A stretch of 64,000 nt of DNA from Phycisphaerae bacterium. Its GTDB lineage: Bacteria > Planctomycetota > Phycisphaerae > UBA1845 > JAFGLZ01. Below are positions 1 to 10,900 of this stretch, one piece after another; the first letter of the stretch is position 1; each line of letters begins with the position of its first letter. Location: assembly GCA_016927755.1 (NCBI GenBank), contig JAFGLZ010000151.1:1-64000 (forward strand), given 5' to 3'. The position numbers and the translations under genes were made by a program. The notes under the pieces are model-generated. The model was not told the origin of the DNA. It worked only from the letters and a program-made list of their open reading frames with translations, and did no database searches.

Positions 1-141
1 GGAGGGGACATCGTGGACCTCTGGCCGCATGGGGGCGGGGGATTGCCGGCCCTTTTGGGTTGAAGCTCGCTGTGCTCGTCGACCTGCGGATTCCACGTCG
101 TGGTCCGCAGCGTGATCCATCTGGTGACCTAGGAGGCGCCC
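1..141 (+). promoter_or_regulatory. Leader of the MoxR operon with a perfect ribosome binding site
   Basis: No gene is visible here. An AGGAGG at 131-136 sits five bases before the ATG at 142 and fixes that start. I see no convincing sigma-70 promoter; the upstream gene, if any, ends outside the window. Confidence 0.6.
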
Positions 142-1242
142 ATGACTCAGGAGCGAAGGGACGAGGCATCCTTGGAGGATGGCGTCCAGATGGAAGACAT
201 CGTCGAGATCCACACGAGCTACGCGGCCAAGGATGATGACGCGCGGATGGTCGAAGCGCTGGGGCAGTCCTATGAGCGGATAACGGCGGAACTGGCCAAG
301 GTCATCGTCGGGATGGATGACGTGATCGAGCAGGTTCTCGTGGCGATGTTCTGTCGAGGTCACTGCATCCTCGAAGGCGTCCCGGGCTTGGCCAAGACGT
401 TGCTCGTCAGCACCGTGGCGAGTCTGTTGCACCTGACCTTCAAGCGGATCCAGTTCACGCCGGATCTGATGCCTGCGGACATCACGGGCACGGACGTGCT
501 CGAGGAGGACCACACGACAGGCAAGCGGATCTTCCGGTTCGTACACGGCCCGATCTTCGCGAACATGATCCTGGCCGACGAGATCAACCGGACCCCTCCG
601 AAGACCCAAGCCGCGCTGCTCGAGGCGATGCAAGAGCATCAGGTGACAGTGGGCGGGGAGCGATTTGTCCTGAGTGAGCCGTTCTTCGTGCTCGCCACGC
701 AGAACCCCATCGAGCAGGAGGGGACCTACCCGCTACCCGAGGCCCAGCTCGACCGGTTCATGTTCAAAATCCATGTCGGATATCCGTCCGCTGAAGACGA
801 GTTGACAATCATGAAGCGGTCGGCGAGCCACTACGCATCAGAGCTCAGCTCGCTTTTGACAGGGGATCAGATCCTGCGATTGCAGGATACCGTGCGGCGC
901 GTTCCCGTCGCCGAACACGTTTATCAGTACGCCCGAAACCTCGTCCGCGCGACGCGACCAAAGACACCGGAAGCCCCCGCCGTGATTGACGACCTGGTCG
1001 CTTGGGGGGCGGGGCCGCGAGCGGCGATCCACCTGATCCTCGGGGGGAAAGCGAGGGCGATTCTGAACGGCCGATTCCATGTGACCACCGATGACATCCG
1101 GGCAATGGCCTTCCCGGTGCTGCGTCACCGGATCATCACGACGTTCAACGCGGAGGCCGCCGGCAAGACGCCTGATGACGTGGTCGATCTGCTCCTGCAG
1201 GATGTGCCGACTACGAGCCAGGAGCGGCTGCCAGCGACCTAG
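142..1242 (+). CDS. MoxR-family AAA+ ATPase
   Basis: This 366-residue protein is a MoxR-type AAA+ ATPase, a cytoplasmic chaperone-like ATPase that normally works with von Willebrand A (VWA) proteins encoded beside it. The Walker A motif GVPGLAKT is at residues 79-86, Walker B ILADEINR at 143-150, and the sensor-1 motif ATQNP follows. The C-terminal part is the helical lid of MoxR proteins. The first 40 residues are an acidic extension not usual in the family core. The start is supported by AGGAGG immediately upstream. It heads a same-strand run of five genes (MoxR, DUF58, two VWA membrane proteins, a coiled-coil protein), the standard context of the family. Its exact client is unknown. Confidence 0.93.
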   Translation: MTQERRDEASLEDGVQMEDIVEIHTSYAAKDDDARMVEALGQSYERITAELAKVIVGMDDVIEQVLVAMFCRGHCILEGVPGLAKTLLVSTVASLLHLTFKRIQFTPDLMPADITGTDVLEEDHTTGKRIFRFVHGPIFANMILADEINRTPPKTQAALLEAMQEHQVTVGGERFVLSEPFFVLATQNPIEQEGTYPLPEAQLDRFMFKIHVGYPSAEDELTIMKRSASHYASELSSLLTGDQILRLQDTVRRVPVAEHVYQYARNLVRATRPKTPEAPAVIDDLVAWGAGPRAAIHLILGGKARAILNGRFHVTTDDIRAMAFPVLRHRIITTFNAEAAGKTPDDVVDLLLQDVPTTSQERLPAT

Positions 1243-1303
1243 CCGGCGGCAGCGCGAGGAGCGAGACCAGTGACGCACGCGAGGGGGACGCACTGAGGCA
1301 AGC

Positions 1304-2227
1304 ATGTCCGTTGAACCGGCATCCTACTACCAACTGATTGACCCGAAGGTCCTTGTCAAGCTTGGCCGCCTGGAGCTGATTGCCCGTCAAGTCGTCGAGG
1401 GGTTCATTAGTGGCAAGCATCGCAGTCCGTTCAAAGGGTTCAGCGTCGAGTTCGCCGAGCATCGCGAGTATACTCCCGGTGACGATCTGCGCGACCTCGA
1501 TTGGCGCGTCTATGCCAGGAGTGACCGGTACTACGTCAAGCAGTACGAGGAGGAGACGAATCTCCGGGCCTATCTTCTGGTGGATTCCTCGGGCTCGATG
1601 AAGTACGCGGGCAACGGGGTTTCGAAGCACCGCTACGCTCAGTGCGTCGCCGCCACACTGGCTCACCTGATGCTCCACCAGCAGGACGCCGTCGGTCTGG
1701 TCACGTTCGACAACGCGATGCGCCGGCATATCCCTCCGCGAAGTCGTCCGAGTCATCTACGGGTATTGCTCGAGGAGATGGAGGCCACGCAGCCTGGTGG
1801 GGAGACCTCGCTCGCGAACGTCCTGCACCACGTCGCCGAACGGATCCGACGTCGCGGGCTGGTGATCCTGATCAGTGATTGCTTCGACGACGTCGACGCG
1901 CTGACGTCGGGGCTACACCATTTCCGACACCGCAAGCATGAGGTCATCCTGTTGCACGTTATGGCGAGAGAGGAACTGAAGTTTCCGTTTCGATCGTGGT
2001 CTCAGTTTCGGTGTTTGGAGTCGCCGTCATCGCGTGTGATGCTGGATCCGGCAAGCCTGCGTGACGAGTACCTGCGGCACGTTACGGCATTCCTGACGGA
2101 GCTGAAACGACGGTGCGGTGAGATGGAGATCGACTACGTTCAGCTCGACACGTCCAGGCCGTACGAAGACGCACTGGTCCGGTATCTGGCATTCCGAGCC
2201 GCGTACGGCAAGAGTAGACGGCGCTAG
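1304..2227 (+). CDS. DUF58 domain protein (VWA-like)
   Basis: This 307-residue soluble protein belongs to the DUF58 family found next to MoxR ATPases. The family signature is clear: REYTPGDDLRDLDWRVYAR near residues 56-74, followed by a VWA-like fold with the metal-site motif DSSGS around residue 98. DUF58 proteins of this short type lack membrane segments and are thought to be substrates or adaptors of MoxR. The gene begins 61 bases after the MoxR stop and its stop is close to the next gene, so co-transcription is likely. Function beyond the family association is not established. Confidence 0.9.
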   Translation: MSVEPASYYQLIDPKVLVKLGRLELIARQVVEGFISGKHRSPFKGFSVEFAEHREYTPGDDLRDLDWRVYARSDRYYVKQYEEETNLRAYLLVDSSGSMKYAGNGVSKHRYAQCVAATLAHLMLHQQDAVGLVTFDNAMRRHIPPRSRPSHLRVLLEEMEATQPGGETSLANVLHHVAERIRRRGLVILISDCFDDVDALTSGLHHFRHRKHEVILLHVMAREELKFPFRSWSQFRCLESPSSRVMLDPASLRDEYLRHVTAFLTELKRRCGEMEIDYVQLDTSRPYEDALVRYLAFRAAYGKSRRR

Positions 2228-2277
2228 GCTTGTGGCGGTGGCGGGGACGGCTGCGACGCTCAAGATGGATCGACGAG

Positions 2278-4524
2278 ATGCTCGACTGGATCGCCAACAG
2301 CTTCCGAAACGCATGGAATCTCTGGTGGCTGCCGCTGGCGCTGCTGCCTTTGGTGATCCACCTGTTGAACAGACTGCGGCGCAAGAGTATCGACTGGGGG
2401 GCGATGCGTTTTCTCATGGCCTCTCAGGCGACGAGGAACAAGCGGATCCTACTGGAGGAAATCGCGCTACTGGTCATCCGGGTTCTGGTGCTAGCGGCGT
2501 TGGTGTTGGCGGTGGCCAGACCGTTCATAAGGAATCCTCGATACGGGGGCAGGGGGCAGACGCGGCAGGACGTGGTGATCGTGCTCGACGCTTCGTCGTC
2601 GATGGGGCTTCGCGAAGGCGGAACGACGCGCTTCACGCAGGCCGTGAGCGCGGCCGGCAAGGTTATTGACTCGCTTGCGGACGGGGACACGGTCAGCGTG
2701 ATTCTGGCCGGTCCGGTCCCAAGATCGTTGACTGAGGGGCCGGAGTTTCTCAACGGAGAGTCCCGCGCGGCGTTGAAGCGTGGCCTGGACGGGCTCGCGC
2801 CGTGGGCGGGCGGAATGGACATGATCCGGGCCCTGGATTCCGCCCAAGCTTGTCTGGCGGCCTCACGAAACCCTCAGAAGCAGATCGTCGTCATTACCGA
2901 CGGACAGGCCGAGGGCTGGGAGACGGGGCAATCCCGCCGCTGGGCATTCCTTCGCGAGGTGATTGACCAGAGCGACTTCCGGCCGAAGGTTCACGTGCTG
3001 TCCGTCGGTGCGGCGCCCGGTCGCGTGACGAACGCCGCTGTGACGGGCATAGAGCTGGATCGAGCGGTTGTCGGCGCGGATAGACCGGTGCGCGTCCGCG
3101 TGACCGTCACGAACACCGGCACCGAGACGGGGAAGGACCGATCGGTCGAGCTGTTCGTGGACGACAATAAGGTGGGCGAGGAAGATCTAGGACGCCTCCA
3201 GGCGAGGGCGTCGAACACGGTCGAGTTTGAGCATCGATTCAGCCGGGCTGGACCGCACCTGGTCCGCACGAGTCTTACCGGCGAGGACCAGATCGATCTC
3301 GACGACGTCGGATACTACTCCGTGCAGGTCTACGACCGTTTGGGTGTCCTGCTCGTGGACGGCGCGCCGTCGAGTCGTCCGATGGGATCGGAGACAAGCT
3401 ATCTGTCCGCGGCCTTGGACCCATCGGACGTTGAGGATGAGCCGGCGATCGATTACGTGGTCGACGCGCGGCGCATCGAGTTGGCCGAGACCGAGGACGT
3501 CGAGTGTTCGGATTACAGGGTGGTCATCCTGGCCAACGTCCCGCGGCTGGGAGAGCGATTCCTGGGCAGACTGAGCCAGTTCGTCAGCGACGGGGGGGGA
3601 GTATTGATCGCACCGGGCGATCAGGTCGAGTTGGATTGGTACAACGATCACCTGCTGGCGGGCGGCAAGGGATTGCTTCCGGCAAAGCTCGGCGGGGTGG
3701 TGGGTGATGCCAAGCGTGGCGAGGCGGGGCAGCGCATCCTCGCCGAGGGGGCCGATCACCCGACCGTCCGGTTGTCGGCGGACCCCGACAAGAGCGACAT
3801 CGACAAGGTTCACGTCTACCGTTGGTTCAAGCTGACGCCCCAGGCAGACGGGGCGAGCCGTATCATCCTGCGGCTATCCGATGGTGATCCCTTTGTGATG
3901 GACAAGCACTACGGTCGCGGCCGCGTGCTGTTGCTTGCGACGCCGCTGGACATTGACTGGACGAACCTGCCAGCCGCCAAAGTCTATGTAGTCATGGTTC
4001 ACGAGATGGTCTACTGGCTCGCTCAGCCATCGCTGTCGAGGTGGAACGTGGAGCCCGGCCAGGCGCTGGTCGCGAGGCTCGATGCGAAAACCGCGGGCAC
4101 CACATCGGTTCTTGCCGACCCGACGGGGCGCGCGGTTGAGCTCACAGGCGAAAGGGACGGCGCGAGCATGATCTTCCGGTACGAGAATGCGGACCTTCCG
4201 GGGGTGTACCGGTTGATGTCGCCGGAGGGGAAAGGGGATCCGTCGGCCATCTTCACCGTTCGCCCGACGGGCAAGGAGGCCTCGCTGGAGCCGTTGAGCG
4301 GGCGTGCTCGCGAGGGGTTGGCGGAGCGGCTTGGAGCGGCCTTTGCCGAGGATACGGACGCGGTGTGCCGGGACATGGCGATCGACACGGCGGGATCGGA
4401 GTTGTGGCAACCCCTTGTGGCGGTGGTTCTGGGGCTGCTGTTGGCGGAGGTGTTCCTGACGCGACGGATCGCGGCCGCCAGGCACGGCAGGTATGCCGAC
4501 GGAGTGGTCTTTGGGCAGACCTGA
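2278..4524 (+). CDS. BatA-like membrane protein with VWA domain
   Basis: A 748-residue membrane protein. The N-terminus is the BatA-type segment: a first membrane helix (LWWLPLALLPLVIHLL), then an amphipathic stretch and a second helix (IALLVIRVLVLAALVLAVA). A VWA domain follows with the MIDAS motif DASSSM near residue 102, then a long periplasmic or cytoplasmic beta-rich region with a GATase1-like fold around residues 350-560, and a last helix near the C-terminus (LVAVVLGLLLAEVFL). I chose ATG 2278 because the BatA helix starts right after it; the frame is also open from a TTG at 2230. Planctomycetes commonly carry this gene between DUF58 and a longer VWA paralogue. It probably forms a membrane complex with its neighbours. 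Confidence 0.85.
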   Translation: MLDWIANSFRNAWNLWWLPLALLPLVIHLLNRLRRKSIDWGAMRFLMASQATRNKRILLEEIALLVIRVLVLAALVLAVARPFIRNPRYGGRGQTRQDVVIVLDASSSMGLREGGTTRFTQAVSAAGKVIDSLADGDTVSVILAGPVPRSLTEGPEFLNGESRAALKRGLDGLAPWAGGMDMIRALDSAQACLAASRNPQKQIVVITDGQAEGWETGQSRRWAFLREVIDQSDFRPKVHVLSVGAAPGRVTNAAVTGIELDRAVVGADRPVRVRVTVTNTGTETGKDRSVELFVDDNKVGEEDLGRLQARASNTVEFEHRFSRAGPHLVRTSLTGEDQIDLDDVGYYSVQVYDRLGVLLVDGAPSSRPMGSETSYLSAALDPSDVEDEPAIDYVVDARRIELAETEDVECSDYRVVILANVPRLGERFLGRLSQFVSDGGGVLIAPGDQVELDWYNDHLLAGGKGLLPAKLGGVVGDAKRGEAGQRILAEGADHPTVRLSADPDKSDIDKVHVYRWFKLTPQADGASRIILRLSDGDPFVMDKHYGRGRVLLLATPLDIDWTNLPAAKVYVVMVHEMVYWLAQPSLSRWNVEPGQALVARLDAKTAGTTSVLADPTGRAVELTGERDGASMIFRYENADLPGVYRLMSPEGKGDPSAIFTVRPTGKEASLEPLSGRAREGLAERLGAAFAEDTDAVCRDMAIDTAGSELWQPLVAVVLGLLLAEVFLTRRIAAARHGRYADGVVFGQT

Positions 4525-4551
4525 CACAGGTAGAGCGGAAGGTGAACGGAA

Positions 4552-7500
4552 GTGGGCCATGTCGTAGCTCAGCTTGATCCGGCGGCGCCGTCCCGCCACC
4601 TCATTTTCGTGGGCAGCGTTTGGCCCGTCTTCTGGCTGCTCGTGGCGATGGCGAGCTTCCTGGCGGTTCTGTGGCTGGTCATCGTCGACGGCATGGTTCG
4701 GAATCGTTTTGGGCTCGGCCTGGTCCTCAGAGCGGTTGCCTGTCTGTGGGTGGGTATTGCTGCCGGCGTGCTGGCAGGGACTGGCGCCGATGTGGGAGGC
4801 GTGGGGCTTGCGGTGATGGCGGTGGCCGGCGTCGGGATTCTGGTCTATCTCTACGCGGTGGAGCGCCGCTTCGTGAGCCGCCCGATCGGTCTGGCGATGA
4901 CGGGTCTGCGCGTGATGCTGATCGGCGTTCTCCTGGCGATGATGGCCGAGCCTGTCGTGAGCCTGAACCGAACGGAATCCAAGCGCCGGTGTCTGGCCAT
5001 CCTGGCCGACGAATCCGTGAGCATGGACGTCGTCGATCGACATCTGACCGACGCCGAGCGTCTTCGGCTGGCCGACGCGCTAGGCCAAGTCACGGAGCTG
5101 GCCAGACCGATCCGGCTGGAACCGGAGATCATACAGGTTCGCTCGATCGCTCGACGACTGCACGCTCTGGATGAATGGCTCGCCGAGCTGTCGCGGTCCG
5201 CGGGCGACGATAACCCGGTCGACGCGGCATTTCGGCAGCGACGGCAGACGATGGAGCGTTCGTATGGGGAGATGGTGGAAGCGGCGGTGCGCGTCTCGGA
5301 GGTTCTAGGGGGGCTCCTTGACGACCGGCAGACGGTGCCACCGGACATCGTGGGGGATCTGGTTGATCTGAAGAGCAGGCTGGGATCCCAGGTGGTCGGG
5401 CCTCTAACGGAGATTGCGCGAGCGATGGGCATGCGGCTTGGACAGGGGGGACTCTCGTCGAAGGATGTCCGCAGGCTGGTTCAACTGCAAGAGCATGCCG
5501 GGGAGGGCATGGTCGCGATCGGCGAGATGCTCGATCGAACAAGCTGGCGTCTTGACGAGGCGTTTGCCCGACGGGCGGATTCCGAGACGCGCAGAGCCAT
5601 GGAGCACGTGGGCGGGCTCACTCGCCGCGAGATCATTGCCCGGTTGATTGGGTCAGGGGCGTGGGATCTCCAGCGCACGTTGTCGGAGAAGGTCGACGTG
5701 CGCTCTTACACGTTTGCACGGGAACCCCGGTACGTCACGTTGGGGCAAATCGTGGCCGACTTCGGCCGAGCGCCCCGAGGCGATGCCGCCTCGTCACGTC
5801 AACGCGAGAAGGCCGTTCCGACAACGACGGTCGCAAGCAAACCGACCACGCAGGGCGCCGTCTCAACGGACCGCGGGTTCCCGGCGAACGATGTCAGCGA
5901 GACGGGACGCATGGTGACCGACCTGGCACGTGCTCTCGAGCGGACGATCGAGGACGTCCCCGGAGAGGAGTTGGCCGGCGTCGTTGTCCTGAGTGACGGA
6001 CAGCACAACGCCTCCGGCGATCCGGTCCGCGTCGCGGAATCACTGGGAGCACTAGGCATTGCGGTCCTGCCCGTCGGTATTGGAGCGAGGCGGGCGCCGA
6101 CCGACGCGGCGATCATGAAGGTCGACGTGGCGGATGTGGTGCATACCGAGGATCTGATGCGCGTGTCGGTGTCCGTGCGGCTGGACGGTCTCAAGGGCAA
6201 GCTGCTGAAGATACGGCTCCTCGACGAGAAGGGGGAACCGCTCGATCTGAGCGAGGAGGATGATCAGGGACGCATCGCGATGAGCGAGGCGCCGAGCAAG
6301 GAGAAGACGATATCCGTCACGGACGACCATGAGCGACGGGAACTCCGATTGTCTCACAAACCCAAGGGCAAGGGGCGTCACGTGTACCGAGTCGTCCTGG
6401 ATGCCTTGGAAGAGGAGGTGTTCAAGGAGAACAACGAGGAGGTGTTCGCCGTGGACGTCACGGACGAGTTGACGAAGGTCCTTATCGTCGATGGCCTGCC
6501 TCGTTGGGAGTTCCGCTACTTTCGGAACCTTCTATTGCGGGACGAATCGGTCCGCCTCCAGCACGTTCTATTCGATCCGGCGCTGATTGCGCGGCAGCCC
6601 GAACTCAAGCAGGTTGCCGCTCGGGTAAGCAATGAAACACCAGAGGCCGATCGCCTCCCGGACGAGCAGGAGGAGCTCAATGCGTTCGACGTGATCGTCC
6701 TGGGCGACGTTAGCCCGGATGACTTGCCGCGCGACAAGCAGCGGATGATAGAGAAGTTCGTTTCCGATCGAGGGGGTACACTGATCCTCGTTGCCGGCAA
6801 GCGACACATGCCTCTGGAGTTCGAGGCGCAATCGCTAGCGTCCCTGCTGCCAGTAAAGGCGGCCGAGGGGGCGAACGACGGGTCGACTCGCGCCGCCTGC
6901 ACGGAATCCTTTCACCTCCGCCTGACCGGTGAAGGACAGCATCACATGGTTACCGAACTGGCGGCCGAGCCCGAGACCAACCGATCGCTGTGGCGGGATC
7001 TCCCGGCGATGCATTGGCATAGCGGCGTCTGTTCGGCGAAGGGGGGGGCGTCCGTCCTGGCCTGGGCCGAGCCGACGGGGGGCGTCGTGCGGCCTTCAGC
7101 CACGGCGACGACGCGAGTGGGGCAGGGCGACGTCGATCCTCAGCGTGATCGGGCGATGCTCGTTTCACAGAACTACGGGCTGGGCAAGGTGCTCTATGTC
7201 GCGTGGGATGCGACGTGGCGATTTCGGTACAAGCACGGGGATAAGTACCATCATCGACTCTGGGCACAGGTCCTTCGGTGGGCGACAGCCGGGAAGCTCC
7301 CGTCGGGGTTGAAGCTCGTCAAGATCGGGACGGATCGGGCTCGGTATACGGAGGGACAGCCGGTCATGGTTCGGGCGAAGTTCACGAAGGCGGACTTCAC
7401 GCCCATGGCCGACGCAGAGGTCCGCGCACTCGTGACGGAGCGCGACCAGACGGTTTCGTCCGCACGGCTCCGTTACGTCTCGGGGTCACCTGGGGTGTAC

Positions 7501-7875
7501 GAAGCCAGCCTCGGCGGATTGGCGGCGGGAGAGTATTCGATCAGGCTCGAGAGCCCGCAGATCGCCGATCTCCGCCAGCCGGACGATCCTCCGGGTGACG
7601 TGGCCACGACGATCGTCGTTGAAGCGTCAAGGTCGGCGGAGCGACTGGAGCTTGCCGCGAACGTCGAGTTGATGCGCCAGCTTGCCGAGGTCAGCGGCGG
7701 AGCGGAGATTGCTCCGTCGGCACTGGGGCAACTGATGCAATATGTGTCCACGGATCCCATCGTCAAGCACACGCGCCGGCAGGTGACGTTGTGGGATCAA
7801 TGGTGGTTGCTGGCGATATTCGGAGCGACTATCGGCGCGGAATGGGTTCTGAGGAAGCGAGCAGGACTGATGTGA
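4552..7875 (+). CDS. Large membrane protein, VWA/GATase1-like, BatB-type operon member
   Basis: An 1107-residue membrane protein starting at GTG 4552. Four hydrophobic helices occupy roughly residues 22-145. An interrupted VWA-like region follows: it begins with CLAILADESVSM near residue 145, has a helical insertion to about residue 460, and resumes with VVVLSDGQHN near 480. The next part is Ig-like and GATase1-like (ILIVDGLPRWEFRY type strand near residue 645). One helix near the C-terminus (WLLAIFGATIGAEWVL) anchors the tail. The gene lies 27 bases after the previous one. The architecture is a longer paralogue of the preceding BatA-like protein. Role in envelope or stress biology is inferred only from the MoxR neighbourhood. 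Confidence 0.75.
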   Translation: MGHVVAQLDPAAPSRHLIFVGSVWPVFWLLVAMASFLAVLWLVIVDGMVRNRFGLGLVLRAVACLWVGIAAGVLAGTGADVGGVGLAVMAVAGVGILVYLYAVERRFVSRPIGLAMTGLRVMLIGVLLAMMAEPVVSLNRTESKRRCLAILADESVSMDVVDRHLTDAERLRLADALGQVTELARPIRLEPEIIQVRSIARRLHALDEWLAELSRSAGDDNPVDAAFRQRRQTMERSYGEMVEAAVRVSEVLGGLLDDRQTVPPDIVGDLVDLKSRLGSQVVGPLTEIARAMGMRLGQGGLSSKDVRRLVQLQEHAGEGMVAIGEMLDRTSWRLDEAFARRADSETRRAMEHVGGLTRREIIARLIGSGAWDLQRTLSEKVDVRSYTFAREPRYVTLGQIVADFGRAPRGDAASSRQREKAVPTTTVASKPTTQGAVSTDRGFPANDVSETGRMVTDLARALERTIEDVPGEELAGVVVLSDGQHNASGDPVRVAESLGALGIAVLPVGIGARRAPTDAAIMKVDVADVVHTEDLMRVSVSVRLDGLKGKLLKIRLLDEKGEPLDLSEEDDQGRIAMSEAPSKEKTISVTDDHERRELRLSHKPKGKGRHVYRVVLDALEEEVFKENNEEVFAVDVTDELTKVLIVDGLPRWEFRYFRNLLLRDESVRLQHVLFDPALIARQPELKQVAARVSNETPEADRLPDEQEELNAFDVIVLGDVSPDDLPRDKQRMIEKFVSDRGGTLILVAGKRHMPLEFEAQSLASLLPVKAAEGANDGSTRAACTESFHLRLTGEGQHHMVTELAAEPETNRSLWRDLPAMHWHSGVCSAKGGASVLAWAEPTGGVVRPSATATTRVGQGDVDPQRDRAMLVSQNYGLGKVLYVAWDATWRFRYKHGDKYHHRLWAQVLRWATAGKLPSGLKLVKIGTDRARYTEGQPVMVRAKFTKADFTPMADAEVRALVTERDQTVSSARLRYVSGSPGVYEASLGGLAAGEYSIRLESPQIADLRQPDDPPGDVATTIVVEASRSAERLELAANVELMRQLAEVSGGAEIAPSALGQLMQYVSTDPIVKHTRRQVTLWDQWWLLAIFGATIGAEWVLRKRAGLM

Positions 7876-7906
7876 TGTCGGTAAGAATCGTGTTCAGGAG
7901 CGACGC

Positions 7907-10900
7907 GTGACGCCGTTAGGCAGGGACAGCTTGGTTCCCGAGGAGATTCAGCGAAAGCTGTCCGGGGTGTTGTGGCGCGCCCGCCTTGTGTGGCTCGTGC
8001 GGGGCTTGGCCGTGCTGTCGGGGACGCTGGCCGCGTCGGTTCTTGCAGCGATCGCCGCCGACCACTTTCTCATGGGTTATGTGGAGCGTTACGTCATCCT
8101 CTACGAATGGCCGGTGCGTCTGGCGGTCACGTCGTTCATCTTGGTTGTGGGAATCGTGGTTGCGGTTGTCTTCGTGGCGCGCCCCCTGCTTCGGGGGTTC
8201 AGCGATGCGGGCATCGCCCTGAGTATCGAGCAGGGGCATCCCGAATTGGAGGAGCGTCTGAGCTCGACGGTGGAGCTGCTGGCATCGGACGACCCAGAGG
8301 TCGTCCGCGGCTCCAACGAGATGCTCAGGCTCCTCACCGAGCAGGCGAGAACGGGGGCTCGTGCGCTCAGTCTGCGGGGGATGATCCGCTGGAGGCGGAC
8401 GGGGCGGTATTGGGCCGTGACCGGTGTGGTACTGCTGGTTGGCGCGGCAATCGGACTTCGCTGGCCGGAGCCCTTCCAGAGGTCCTTGAAACGCCTGTTC
8501 CTGGCCAATCTGGGGAGGGTAGGCGAGACGAAGGTGGCTGTGCTCGGCGAGGGGGATCGCGTCGTTCCCGAATCAGAGCCGGTGATGATTCGAGCCGAGG
8601 TCAAGGGCCGGAGCCCCCAGAGCGTGTGGCTGTTGGTTCGGGATGAGGTCAACCATCTTCAGACGCTCGAGATGGCGTCGATGGCCAGTCAGAGCGGCAT
8701 CCACACGTGTACGATTCTGGCTACGCACGGAACGTGGCATTACCAGATCAGGGCAGGGGACAGCCACACGAAGTGGTACGATCTCAAGGCCGTGCCCAGG
8801 CCGGACGTGACGGGCGTCGCGGCGACGATTCGACCCCCGCCATACAGTGGCAAGGAGATCAGACGCATCGGACAGTTGTCCGAAAGCGTCAAGGTCCTCC
8901 GCCACAGCGAGGTGGCTCTGACGATTCGGACGAACGCGCCGGTCGCTCATGCGATGCTCGAGTTCGATCGTGGCGAGTCGGTACAGCTTCGCCCGGTCGC
9001 TGAGGACGACACCGAGTACACGGCGAGCCTGACGGCGTACGAGGACGTTTCGTTCCGCGTGCTCCTTGCGGACAAGCACCAACTCGAGAACCTGGCACCG
9101 GCGCGATTCCGGCTCCGCGTGATACGCGACCAGCCGCCATCGGTCTCGATCCTCCAGCCGGGGCGGCGCGTGACCTTGAAGGCCACGGACAAGCTGCCCG
9201 TTCGATTCCTCGCTCGTGACGACATGGCTGTCAAGAAAGCGGAACTGCTTGTGACGACGGGAGCCACCGATCCGGTCGTCGTGCCGATCGATCTGCCGGA
9301 CAGAGAGGATCTCCGCATCGAGGGTGAGACGGTGGTTGACCTTGGACGGATCGACCTGACGGGATTGAAGCACGTTACGTATCGCGTTCGAGTCGCCGAC
9401 TCCCTGCCTAGCACGCTCGACAACGGGCCGCAGACGGCGCTGTCGGCGGAGCACGAGATCGTCGTTGACGCGGGGGCCCAGACGTTCAAGATGCAGGTTC
9501 TCAAGAGCGTTCGCAGGGAGTTTGCCGCGGCCTTGGAGGAAATCACCAAGCAGTTGACCTCGGCGAAGAAGCAGACCGACGCCCTAAAGGGCGATGCGGC
9601 CAAGGAGCTCCGGTTCGACGTCGAGCAGGTGAAGCAAACGGAGGCGATTCGTGAGGATCTCCGCAGGGCCGAAAAGCTGACCGCCGACGTCGGCGAAATG
9701 ACCGCGTACACGGACTACCGCCTGCTGGGCCAGAGACTGGCAAACGACATCGGCCAGAAACACATAGCCGCAGCGGAGCACCTGTTTGCTCAGGTGTCGC
9801 TGCTTCGGCGCGAGCACGAGGAGCGCCGCGACCGATTGGGGCGAGCGTCCTTCGAGATTCAGCGGGCCATGGAGGGCATTGCCGAGCTTGCCAAGCAGTT
9901 CGACGACGTGGCGCTGTATCAGGAAACGGCGCAGGCCCTGGCTGACGCCGCGGCGAAGCAGGCGGAGTTGGCGGATCGGATTCAGAGGCTTACCGAGGGA
10001 GACGTGGAGCCTGGCGAGGGGCGGAACCTGCCGATGCCCACGAGTTCGGCTTCCCTGGCAGCGGCGTCGGAATCCGGCAAATCGTTAGCGGCGTTCGGGG
10101 GACGGCCGGTGACGTCCGCGACCGCGCAGGCTACGAGCGCACCGTCCGCAACGGACGGCCTGGAGACGCTGACAAAAGAGCAGCAGGAGTTGATCAAGGC
10201 CACACAGGAGATGATCTCGCTTCATCCGGAACTGGGACGGACGGCAGTAGAGGTGCCACGGGATCAGAGCAAGACGCTTCTCGAACAGCTCGCAGAGCTT
10301 CGCAAGAGACAAGAGCAACTCTTGGGCTTGGCCAAGGAGCAGCAGGCCCGAGACGGCGCTGAGGGCCAACGGGAAGCCCTGGCCAAGGCCCAGGACTCGT
10401 TGGCGCAGCAGTTGGATCAACTGACGAGAGAGCAAAGCGAACTGCTGCAGGATGCGGGGGCTCAACCGCCTGACGAGCAGAGGGCGAAGTCAGCCGCGGC
10501 AAAGGTGCGGGATGAGCGACTCGACGAGGCAGCGGGACTCATGAGTCAGGTGTTCAATGAGTTGGACAGGCTGGCCCGGGCCGCCGAGGCACGGGCCAAG
10601 GTGCTCGCAAAGGGGCTTCCCGACCCGAAGCCAGATGAGCAGAAGTCGCGATTGCTTGGCGAGCTGGCTGAGCAGGCGAGGCGTTTGGCCGAACGACAGC
10701 GCGAATTGGCGACGGTCGTTCAGAGAACACATCAAGATCGATTGACGCGGCAATCGAAGGCGGCGGAAGCCGCGGGGCAGCTTGATCGCCTAATCGGTGA
10801 ACTCAAGCAGAGCCTTGGGGAGATCAGCAAGGAGAGGGACAAGTTCCTCGATGAGATCAAGAAGCACGGCGGGCTTCGCTCGTCTCTGGCGGAGGTCGTC

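Noticed and set aside
2118..2669. 183-codon plus-strand frame overlapping the DUF58 and BatA-like genes
   Set aside because: It spans the junction of two real genes in another frame and has Gly/Arg-rich composition typical of a shadow.
3874..5043. 389-codon minus-strand frame
   Set aside because: His/Arg/Pro-rich antisense of the two VWA proteins with no motif; a consequence of high GC.
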